A stretch of DNA of 64,000 nt from Lujinxingia vulgaris (lineage in GTDB: Bacteria; Myxococcota_A; Bradymonadia; Bradymonadales; Bradymonadaceae). The notes below the pieces were generated by a model. It had not been told where the DNA came from and did not search any database. It saw nothing but the letters and a program-made list of their open reading frames with translations. Below, piece by piece: positions 42,547 through 49,581 of this stretch. Each line of letters begins with the position of its first letter. Positions within the stretch are counted from its first letter, which is position 1. A program made the translations under genes and the position numbers. The DNA lies in assembly GCF_007997015.1 (NCBI RefSeq), contig NZ_VOSM01000002.1, positions 1 to 64,000 on the forward strand. The letters are read 5' to 3'.

Positions 42547-44943
42547 TTAGCCTCCGCCGCCCTCAAGCACGGCCATAAAGTGGTCGACGCTCCAGGCCGC
42601 CAGCACGTCGTCTTCCCCGTGCTCGGTGGCCTGCTCACCAAGGATGAGCTGAAAGGGCGCCGAGAGTAGCGCCTGCTCCGGGCTCTCCATGGCCTCGAAG
42701 GTGTGAAGTCTCCGCCCGCTGTGCAGAGCCCGCACACTGACCTCCTCGCCCACGCTGAGCAGCGCGTCGCCGATCGTGAAGAGCTCGAGGTTGCCGTAGA
42801 GCAACAACTTCTCGCGGGCGGGCATCGCCTGCCAGCGCACCTCACCGTCGACCACCCGAAAGCAGGTCGTCTCACCGCGGTCGGTGCGCACGATGCCATG
42901 CCACTGCCCCTCAATCTCAATCGGTAGCGCCGGGGTGGGCTCGTAGAGCCCCGCGCTGAGCAGGTCGATTCGCCAGCTGACTTGAGGCTGCACGGCCTCA
43001 AGCGCGATGCCGCAGAGCGAGACCTGCCCGTGCCGCTCCACCGGCACCACCATCCACTGGTCGATAAAGCTCGGCGAGCCGCAGACCCAGCCTGCCAGAC
43101 GCACCTGCCAGACCGAGCGCCCGGTAAAGGGATAGCACGCGTGCACCGTGGAGCCCCGGTGGTGCGCATCATGGGTCACCGCGTAGTAACGCCCCTGGTG
43201 GACCATCACCCCGTTCTCGGAATGCCCGCCGATACGCACTCGCCAGAGCACCTGCCCCTGACCCGGGCTCAGCGCGATGAGCTGCCCCTCGGTGGTGCGC
43301 GCGCAGATCAGCGGTCCATCAAAAATCAACGCGCTAAAGCGCGCCGGACCCACCGCAAAACGCCAGCGAACGACCTCGCGATCCAGGTCCACACCGGCCA
43401 TCTTTCCCTGATCGCTGGCCACCACCAGTAGTCGCTCCGCAGGGTAATACGCCACCTCGTGGAGCGCCCCAAAGCCGGTGCCCAGCGCCACACTACCCGC
43501 CGGCGCTCCGCTCGCAACTTCGAGCCAGCGCACCCGTCCCTGACCCTCGGCCACCACCACCCAGGGGCCGGCCGCACGCGCTCGCCACCGCGCCTCCACT
43601 GGCGAGCGAGCCTCACTCCAGATCCAACGCTCCTGCCCGCTGCGCGCGTCGAGCATCACGGTGCTGATCGGCGTCGACACCAGCAACCCGCTCCCCACCA
43701 GCCTGGCTGTGCTCAAGTCCAGCCCCGCGCGCCGGTACTCCCAGCGCGCTCTGGGAAAGAGCGTGTGCACCTCGCTCAGCGGCCAGGCAAACCCCGGCGC
43801 CGGCGCCGCCTCGGGCTCCTCGGGCTGCATGTGGCCCTGGGCCCGCAGGTACGCCTCGGGCGCGTCGTGGTAGAGATCGTTGCCGCAGAGATCGCGATGC
43901 CACCGGCGCAGGTTCTGCACCTCTTCATCCAGATCCACAAAGCGCTGATTGAGCTCCAGCCGCGGGTTGAGTTCCAGCAAATCCTGCACGAAGAGCTCGG
44001 CCAGCGTCAGCATCCGGTCCAGACACTCGGTGGGGCTCACCGACCAGCGCTCCCCGGAAACCTCCACCTCCCAACGCGATCCCTCGTCGCGAACCTTAAA
44101 ATCGAGGTGAGGCAGGGGCTCGATCAACTCCAGCGTCCCCTCGCTGCGCGCCTCCAGGTGGCTTAAGAGCTGCCGCGCGCGATCCAGCAGGCTCCCCATA
44201 CCCAGAAAGGGGTATCTTGGCGAAAGCTCCACCGCCGCATCACCGAGCTCCGCCCGCAACGTGCCGGCAAAGAGCAGCGCATGCAGATCAAAGACCTGCT
44301 CGCCATGGTAGCCCCGCAGCCCGGCGTCGTCGCTCACCAGCTCGTAGCCCAGCGTCAGCCCCTCGGTCGAGGAGGTCGCCGAGGCTCGGTCGGCCAGCGG
44401 CTCCCGCTCAATGGGCACCGCCGCCCCGTAGCTGAGCTGGCGCCCCCGCTTGAGCACCCCCAGCCACTGGCTGAGCTGGCGCACGTAGCGATCCGAAGAG
44501 AAGCGCTCCGAGATGCTAAAAAGCTCCCGCAGCAGCTCCTCGGCCGCCTCGGTCAGCGCGCCCACAAACGCCGCTGCATCGATCGGAAGATCGCGCGCCA
44601 CCACCTGCTTCTCTCGCCCCAGGCTGTAAGCGCTCACAAAGAGCTTGCGCTCGCGCGCCACCAGCACAAGCTCCCAGGGCTCGTGTGGAAACTCCAGAAT
44701 CACCTTGGTGCGCGTCCCCTGGGAGAGCGCCACAAGCCCCTCCAGAAGCCCGCCGACCACCCCGAAGATGGCCTCCTCGGGGATCGACGCGGTCAAGTTG
44801 GTGCCGTCGACCACGATGTCGATGATGTCGCAGATCTCCAGCAGGCTCATCGCGCTCTCGGCCGGCCGCAGCGGATCGAGCGCGCTCAGGTAGCGCACAT
44901 CTTCCTTCCAGCCTCGCCCCACGATGATCTCAACCTGGCTCAT
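42547..44943 (-). CDS. Large protein with C-terminal PQQ-like beta-propeller
   Basis: The 798-aa product has an uncharacterised N-terminal half (~1-400) of alternating strands and helices. Its C-terminal half (~410-790) carries repeated blades with Trp and Gly signatures typical of PQQ-enzyme-like propellers ('MLDARSGQERWIWSE', 'LSPGQGQVLWRVRIGG', 'HACYPFTGRSVWQVRL'). No signal peptide is present, so it is probably cytoplasmic and not a PQQ dehydrogenase. Its start overlaps the stop of the upstream gene (ATGA), so the two are coupled. I recognise no characterised family. Confidence 0.78.
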   Translation of the reverse strand: MSQVEIIVGRGWKEDVRYLSALDPLRPAESAMSLLEICDIIDIVVDGTNLTASIPEEAIFGVVGGLLEGLVALSQGTRTKVILEFPHEPWELVLVARERKLFVSAYSLGREKQVVARDLPIDAAAFVGALTEAAEELLRELFSISERFSSDRYVRQLSQWLGVLKRGRQLSYGAAVPIEREPLADRASATSSTEGLTLGYELVSDDAGLRGYHGEQVFDLHALLFAGTLRAELGDAAVELSPRYPFLGMGSLLDRARQLLSHLEARSEGTLELIEPLPHLDFKVRDEGSRWEVEVSGERWSVSPTECLDRMLTLAELFVQDLLELNPRLELNQRFVDLDEEVQNLRRWHRDLCGNDLYHDAPEAYLRAQGHMQPEEPEAAPAPGFAWPLSEVHTLFPRARWEYRRAGLDLSTARLVGSGLLVSTPISTVMLDARSGQERWIWSEARSPVEARWRARAAGPWVVVAEGQGRVRWLEVASGAPAGSVALGTGFGALHEVAYYPAERLLVVASDQGKMAGVDLDREVVRWRFAVGPARFSALIFDGPLICARTTEGQLIALSPGQGQVLWRVRIGGHSENGVMVHQGRYYAVTHDAHHRGSTVHACYPFTGRSVWQVRLAGWVCGSPSFIDQWMVVPVERHGQVSLCGIALEAVQPQVSWRIDLLSAGLYEPTPALPIEIEGQWHGIVRTDRGETTCFRVVDGEVRWQAMPAREKLLLYGNLELFTIGDALLSVGEEVSVRALHSGRRLHTFEAMESPEQALLSAPFQLILGEQATEHGEDDVLAAWSVDHFMAVLEGGGG

Positions 44944-45416
44944 GAGCCCTCGCCATGCACCACCGCCCGTCCACTGGCGGTGAGCTCGCGCCATAAGGTC
45001 TTGCCGACCTCAAAGTGGCGCTCCAACGACCCGAGGTCAGCCTCATCGATGTAGACATGATCGATGCGATCGGCGCTTAAAACCTTGCCGAAGATCGTGT
45101 TGGCCAGCTCCGGTCGCGCCAGCACCGAGACCTTGTGGTAGAGCTCGCTGCACACCACCAGATGAAGATGGTTCTCGGCCATCTCCCGCGACGGCGCGAT
45201 GCGTTCTTTGACCCCGTCGGCCCGGTAGAGAGGCTGGGTGTTGCTGCGCTTCTTCTCCTTCTCGGCGGTGCCGGCCTCATCGGACTCCAGCGTCTGCGCG
45301 AAGCGCTGCAGCACCACCGAGCGGATCGCCTGGTAGGCGTCCTCCACGTAGGCGGCCTCCCCGGTGAGTTCCAGGTCCAGGGAGTGCGCTTTAATTTTGA
45401 GTCGATTCTGGGTCAT
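44940..45416 (-). CDS. Hypothetical protein coupled to the propeller protein
   Basis: The 158-aa cytoplasmic protein has an N-terminal 'KIKAHSLDLELTGEAAYVEDAY' segment resembling a small alpha/beta unit, a charged linker ('GTAEKEKKRS'), and a C-terminal helix/strand region. I recognise no family. Its stop overlaps the start of the propeller gene by 4 nt (ATGA), so they belong to one transcript. It is divergent from the secretion-like genes at 45675. Confidence 0.62.
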   Translation of the reverse strand: MTQNRLKIKAHSLDLELTGEAAYVEDAYQAIRSVVLQRFAQTLESDEAGTAEKEKKRSNTQPLYRADGVKERIAPSREMAENHLHLVVCSELYHKVSVLARPELANTIFGKVLSADRIDHVYIDEADLGSLERHFEVGKTLWRELTASGRAVVHGEGS

Positions 45417-45674
45417 TGGGGCCTCGAAGATCATCTCGCGTCAGCAGAACAGGGCGATCGCCCGCAGCATTTCGGCCCGCCAGGCGAAGCCCGCGCTGCG
45501 CCTCAAGTATAGGCCGGGGCGCCTCCGCACCACAAGGTAGGGCGTGGCCCGGAGGCGCTCGCGCAAAAAAAGTTGGGGTCTCCACGCAAGATCGCCGCAG
45601 AACGCTCGATAACAGGATCAGGGCGCATCATCTGCCCATCGTTCTTCGGCAACGGATTGACCCAGGAGGCAACT

Positions 45675-46094
45675 ATGTCCGGCATCAACGGGATCGGCTC
45701 CCCCAACAGCCCACCCATCTCTCAAGACCTCGCTCAGACCGCCAACCCTAACGGGGGGCGTTTTCGTCAGGTGCTCTCCAAGGTCGCCGACGGCGGGTTG
45801 GCCGCGGTGGCCGCTGTCGCCCCGATCTTTCCGGGCGGCCAGCTCGTGAGCATGGCCGCCAATGGCCTGCGTGAACTCAAAGCCACCTCCCCCGGCGGCC
45901 TGACCCCCGGAGGCCAGGGCGACCAGCTCGATCGCATGTTCGACATGCAGAAGCAGAGCCAGGTTTTCAACCTCCAGTACCTTCAACTTCAGACCGAGAT
46001 GCAGGCCGACAACCGCCGCTTCTCCACCCTCTCCAACCTGATGAAAGTCCGCCACGACACCGCCAAAGCCGCCATCAACAACATGCACGCCTGA
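45675..46094 (+). CDS. Type III secretion needle/rod-like small protein (candidate)
   Basis: The 139-aa product has a flexible Ser/Gly/Pro N-terminus and an alanine-rich hydrophobic helix. Its amphipathic C-terminal region (residues ~85-139) contains 'NLQYLQLQTEMQ' and 'SNLMKVRHDTAKAAINNM'. Aligned by eye, that last stretch shares 8 of 18 positions with the PrgI needle C-terminus (S-N-x-x-K-V-x-x-D-..-A-x-I-x-N). The next gene resembles a type III chaperone. It has a strong AGGAGG site 5 nt upstream and no Sec signal peptide. This is a motif-level inference; other needle or filament-like exported proteins are possible. Confidence 0.5.
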   Translation: MSGINGIGSPNSPPISQDLAQTANPNGGRFRQVLSKVADGGLAAVAAVAPIFPGGQLVSMAANGLRELKATSPGGLTPGGQGDQLDRMFDMQKQSQVFNLQYLQLQTEMQADNRRFSTLSNLMKVRHDTAKAAINNMHA

Positions 46095-46111
46095 TCGTCT
46101 ACGGAGCCCTT

Positions 46112-46588
46112 ATGCCCTCATCTCAACACCCCGAACTCGCCACGCCCGAAGACGCCCGTCACCGGGCCCATCAAGAACTTCAACGGGCCTATCTGCTCAT
46201 CACCTACGGTCACTGCACCGAGGCGCTTGAGGCCTGCGAGCGCGCCGCCGAGCTGCTGCCGAATCACCCGCTGCCTCTTACTCTTAAAGGTGGGATCCTC
46301 ATTGCCAGCGGCCAACTTCCTCAGGCCATCCGCACGCTGCAGCAGGTGCAACGCAGCCACCGCGGAGACATCCTGGCGAGCATCTACATGGCCGAGGCCT
46401 GTTTTCTGGCCGGACGCCACCGCCGCGCCTGGCGCGTGCTCGACGACATCGACGCCGACGCCCTGGCACAGAGCCCGCACGCCGAGCTCGCGCTCGCGCT
46501 CCGAGAGACCTGGTCGCAGATCCCCCCCGACGAGCTGCCGAAACCCCTTCAGGTCAACCTCGACGATGAGCCGCAGCCCATCGCCTGA
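46112..46588 (+). CDS. TPR protein resembling a SycD/LcrH-type secretion chaperone
   Basis: The 158-aa, all-helical protein has about three TPR units ('GHCTEALEACERAAELLPNHPL', 'GQLPQAIRTLQQVQRSHRGD', 'GRHRRAWRVLDDIDAD'). Length and repeat number equal those of the type III class II chaperones (SycD/LcrH/IpgC, ~160 aa). It sits 17 bp after the needle-like gene, as expected for a chaperone and substrate pair. The family call is by layout, not by identified residues; a generic TPR protein is the alternative. Confidence 0.55.
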   Translation: MPSSQHPELATPEDARHRAHQELQRAYLLITYGHCTEALEACERAAELLPNHPLPLTLKGGILIASGQLPQAIRTLQQVQRSHRGDILASIYMAEACFLAGRHRRAWRVLDDIDADALAQSPHAELALALRETWSQIPPDELPKPLQVNLDDEPQPIA

Positions 46589-46599
46589 TTCGAAACCCG

Positions 46600-46631
46600 C
46601 TGCGCTCCGGAACTTGCGATCCGGAGCGCAG
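46600..46631. other. Perfect 12-bp hairpin between genes of the small operon
   Basis: ctgcgctccgga (46600-46611) pairs perfectly with tccggagcgcag (46620-46631) around an 8-nt loop. No T run follows, so it may stabilise or process the transcript, or be a weak terminator. Confidence 0.5.
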
Positions 46632-46751
46632 CACGACTCCTTACCTCGCTAACGTGTCGCGTCGTCACAGAGCGCCGCGCGCCCGGCGAACTCAACACGT
46701 ACGTTTTTCTGCCGGCGCGCCGCGGCGACCGGGCTCTCGGAGTGATGTGTT

Positions 46752-47234
46752 ATGAACATCTCAAACCTGCCACCGATCATTGAGCAGGGCGCTTTCGATG
46801 ACTTCGAGGCCTCGCTTGAACACCGGATCACCGCCGCGATCTCCGGCGCCGCCCCGCTTGAGGGCGCCCCGGCGGCCGCCTCCGATGCCGCGCCGGAGGT
46901 CAGCGCGCCGGCCTCGTCCTATTCGGCCTTTCCGGTGCATCCGGCCACCGCCTCGCTCGCGACGCTGGTCGCCGCTGCCATGCGCGACCCCTCACTCGCC
47001 GCCGACCTCCCCCGGCAGGGGCTGGAGATCATCGTCGACCAAAAACTCAGCGCGCAGCCCGCGCTTAACCTCCCCGGCGCCCGCGAGGCCCTGCTCAACG
47101 CCATGGCCACCGACCCCCATGTTCTCTCCGAGCTCACCAGCATCATAGTCGACCTCGTCGACCGGCTCGCCAGCGCCGCCGGCCGGAATCTGGCGAGTCC
47201 TGCCGATCCCGAAGATCCCCCCGACTCCCCCTGA
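46752..47234 (+). CDS. Hypothetical protein in the secretion-like cluster
   Basis: The 160-aa product has no signal peptide. It starts with a short amphipathic region, has an Ala/Pro/Ser linker (~residues 32-60), then a helical region ('ASLATLVAAAMRDPSLAADL', 'LTSIIVDLVDRLASAA'). A GGAG site lies upstream of the ATG. I recognise no family. Its place after the needle-like and chaperone-like genes, in the same direction, suggests but does not prove a link. Confidence 0.5.
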   Translation: MNISNLPPIIEQGAFDDFEASLEHRITAAISGAAPLEGAPAAASDAAPEVSAPASSYSAFPVHPATASLATLVAAAMRDPSLAADLPRQGLEIIVDQKLSAQPALNLPGAREALLNAMATDPHVLSELTSIIVDLVDRLASAAGRNLASPADPEDPPDSP

Positions 47235-47298
47235 ACTCGCCAGGCCTTGTCCCCTCTTCACAGGCTGCCTCACCGAGGGGGCTCTGCCCGATTGCGCC

Positions 47299-47328
47299 TT
47301 GCTCGCCAGTGCCTCGCAGCGCTATGTT
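47299..47328 (+). promoter_or_regulatory. Possible promoter of the zinc-ribbon gene
   Basis: TTGCTC (47299-47304), an 18-bp spacer and TATGTT (47323-47328) lie ~80 bp before the start at 47407. Confidence 0.35.
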
Positions 47329-47406
47329 GGAGCCCTCGCATGATCGCGCCTGCGCCCCCGAGCGAGACGGCGCGATGAGCACATGGCTTCGCGGAGTTTT
47401 TAGCCT

Positions 47407-47700
47407 ATGAGCGCACAACTTATGGAACCGGCCGCCGAGATCCCCGGCTTTCGCGTCGGACACTGCCCTCAATGCCAGCGCACCGTCCTGGCCGCACATG
47501 ATCTCGAGGGCGATGAGCTCGTCGAGATCTGCATGCATTGCTCCTGCAACCTCTCCTCCGGCGCCCGCGAGAGCCTGCGCTGGGTGGAGGCCCACGACCT
47601 GGTCGAGCTCGGCTACTTCGTCGACGGCTTTGAGCCCGAAGACTGCGACTCCCACGGGGGCTGCCGTGATGGCGCCTGCGGCGTGCGCCAGCCGACCTGA
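47407..47700 (+). CDS. Small zinc-ribbon-like protein
   Basis: The 97-aa protein has a Cys4 zinc-ribbon pattern, C20-x2-C23 ('GHCPQCQRTV') and C42-x2-C45 ('EICMHCSCNL'), and an extra cluster near the C-terminus ('EDCDSHGGCRDGACG'). It is acidic and soluble. It could bind nucleic acid or protein; no partner is known. The GAF-domain gene follows 56 bp downstream. Confidence 0.7.
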   Translation: MSAQLMEPAAEIPGFRVGHCPQCQRTVLAAHDLEGDELVEICMHCSCNLSSGARESLRWVEAHDLVELGYFVDGFEPEDCDSHGGCRDGACGVRQPT

Positions 47701-47756
47701 TCTTTTTAGACGATTCTACGACCCCAGCTTTTGCTTTTCCCTTTGAGGAGGCGTTG

Positions 47757-48950
47757 ATGCAATACGAGGTGTTCATCCCGGCGGCCGAAGAAGATGGCTT
47801 CGATGTGACCATTCAGGTCGAGGCCAGCAACTGGACGCAGGCCCTTAAAGCCGGCCTGGAGCGCCTCGGCGAGGGCATGGTTCGCAACGTGATGTGCGAC
47901 ATTAAGAGTGACAACTCCATTCACGTCACCGACGCCACCAGCCAGCGGGTCTTCATCATTCGCGAGCTTGAAGCCCAGGCCGACGCCGAGCCCGAGCCTC
48001 CCCAGGCGGCCACCGTCAAGATGGAACCCCTCGCGCGCCCCGAGCCCGAGGCGAAACCCGAAGCGAAACCGGAACCCAAACCTGAGCCGAAGGTTGAGGT
48101 TCAGCCCGAGCCCAAACCCGAGCCGAAGGTTGAGGTTCAGCCTGAGCCCAAACCCGAGCCGAAGGTCGAAGCAAAGCCCGAGCCCAAACCTGAGCCGAAG
48201 GTCGAAGCAAAGCCCGAGCCCAAACCCGAGCCGAAGGTCGAAGCGAAGCCCGAGCCCGAACCCGAACCCGAGCAATGGCAGTCCGACGACGGCAAAATGC
48301 GCATCAGCTCCTCGACCTTCGAGACGCTGCAGCGCGAAGACGTTGAGGAGAAGCCCCGCGTCATCAGCGAGTCGCGCAATAAGACCGACGAGCGTAGCGC
48401 GGTGTCCATTGGCCGCACCGACGAGAAGGTTGCCGCCAACCTCATCGAAGATGTGTTCCTGGAGATCCAGGCCATCCACGAAAACAACATGGCGCTCGAA
48501 GACGTCGTCAACTTCGTGATGGACATGGTCATGGAGAAGCTCAACGCCGAGAGCGGCTCCATCCTCTTCGCCGACGTCAACGGCCGCGAGCTTTACTTCG
48601 CTGCGGCCCGCGGGCCCAAGGCCGATGAGATCATGAGCTTCCGCGTGCCGATGGGGCAGGGCATCGTCGGCTTCTGCGCCCGCGAGGGCGTCAGCCTGGC
48701 GATCAGCGACGTGCACCAGGACCCGCGTTTCTACAAAGAGATCTCGGAGTCGCTGGGCTACGAGACCACCAGCCTGGCCTGCTCCCCGGTGCAGTTTGAG
48801 GGGCGCGTCTACGGCGCGATCGAAGTTATCAATAAGAAGGGCGCGAGCTCCTTTGCCGGCCAGGAGATCAGCGCCATGGCCTACATCGGCCGTCAGCTCG
48901 CCGAGTTCATTCATGAGCTGATCATGGCCCGCGAGAAGATCGAAGGCTGA
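47757..48950 (+). CDS. GAF-domain protein with Pro-Glu-Lys repeat linker
   Basis: The 397-aa protein has an N-terminal ~80-residue alpha/beta domain ('YEVFIPAAEEDGFDVTIQVE'), then a long Pro/Glu/Lys linker made of five perfect or near-perfect 12-residue units (PEPKPEPKVEVQ or -EAK). A C-terminal GAF domain follows (~225-395: 'ESGSILFADVNGRELYFAAARG', 'VPMGQGIVGFCAREG', 'ACSPVQFEGRVYGAIEVIN'). GAF domains bind small ligands or NO/haem; no output domain is attached here. ATG 47757 with GAGGAGG upstream is chosen over TTG 47754. Confidence 0.85.
   Translation: MQYEVFIPAAEEDGFDVTIQVEASNWTQALKAGLERLGEGMVRNVMCDIKSDNSIHVTDATSQRVFIIRELEAQADAEPEPPQAATVKMEPLARPEPEAKPEAKPEPKPEPKVEVQPEPKPEPKVEVQPEPKPEPKVEAKPEPKPEPKVEAKPEPKPEPKVEAKPEPEPEPEQWQSDDGKMRISSSTFETLQREDVEEKPRVISESRNKTDERSAVSIGRTDEKVAANLIEDVFLEIQAIHENNMALEDVVNFVMDMVMEKLNAESGSILFADVNGRELYFAAARGPKADEIMSFRVPMGQGIVGFCAREGVSLAISDVHQDPRFYKEISESLGYETTSLACSPVQFEGRVYGAIEVINKKGASSFAGQEISAMAYIGRQLAEFIHELIMAREKIEG
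48069..48248 (+). repeat. Five tandem 36-bp coding repeats
   Basis: Each 36-bp unit encodes PEPKPEPKVE followed by VQ or AK. Units are at 48069, 48105, 48141, 48177 and 48213, with only a few third-position changes, so copy number could vary by slippage or recombination. Confidence 0.92.
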
Positions 48951-48975
48951 GCCTGCCGCAGCCCTCGTAACGCAT

Positions 48976-49014
48976 AAAAAAGCCGCCGCTCCTTCGGGGA
49001 GCGGCGGCTTTTTT
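48976..49014. terminator. Strong bidirectional terminator
   Basis: An 11-bp GC-rich stem (48982-48992 / 48998-49008) has a UUCGG-type loop, an A tract on the left and six T on the right. It lies between convergent genes at 48950 and 49040. Confidence 0.92.
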
Positions 49015-49039
49015 ACGTCAGATGTCAGGGGCGGCGAGT

Positions 49040-49375
49040 TTAGAGGCCGGCAAAGGCCATGCTGAATCCGAGCCAGGAGAGCACCAGCGCGATGCCCCAC
49101 TGCAAAAAGACCTGCACCACGCCCACGCCCATGCTCTTGAAGAAGCTCGTGTTGTAGGCGCTCATCACGACCAGCAGCCAGATCAGCGGCTTGAGCACCC
49201 AGCCCAGGATCGGCACAAGCCCCACGAAGAAGAGCAGCACGTTCAGAAAGAGCGAGATCCCCACCGCTTTGGAGAGCGCGTTCGACGTGTTGCCGTGACC
49301 CACCATCGAGAGCGCCGCTTTAAGCGCGATGGCCTGCACGATGAAGCTTACGAAAAAATATAGGATGGCTGACAT
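49040..49375 (-). CDS. Small hypothetical membrane protein
   Basis: The 111-aa protein consists mostly of three hydrophobic helices ('ILYFFVSFIVQAIALKAAL', 'ISLFLNVLLFFVGLVPILG', 'VGVVQVFLQWGIALVLSWLG') with few charges. It is a small polytopic inner-membrane protein of unknown role. It converges with the GAF gene at the terminator. Confidence 0.72.
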   Translation of the reverse strand: MSAILYFFVSFIVQAIALKAALSMVGHGNTSNALSKAVGISLFLNVLLFFVGLVPILGWVLKPLIWLLVVMSAYNTSFFKSMGVGVVQVFLQWGIALVLSWLGFSMAFAGL

Positions 49376-49581
49376 TAGAATCCTCGCGACATGTTCGGCG
49401 CCCCGGGTGGTGTGTTCGCACGGGATGGAGGCGCGCAGCTAACCTGACTCGCCAATGGCGAGTTTCCCCACTGATCGCAAACATACGCGCCGGGGCAATT
49501 TCTTCCAACATCCCGCGCCGGCGTCGACAGCGTCGGGGCCTTCGGGCTACAACCTGCAAAAGGGGCCAGTCAGGGCCCGCG

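Noticed and set aside
42547-44943. PQQ-dependent dehydrogenase.
   Set aside because: No signal peptide and no cofactor-binding residues were recognised; only the propeller-type repeats match.
48069-48248. Regular repeats that might suggest a CRISPR array.
   Set aside because: The units are contiguous without spacers and encode a Pro/Glu/Lys linker inside a GAF protein.
47706-49100. A 464-codon minus frame with Gly/Leu/Phe-rich repeats.
   Set aside because: It is the antisense of the PEPK repeats and GAF domain; the repeat simply reads as a glycine-rich run on the other strand.
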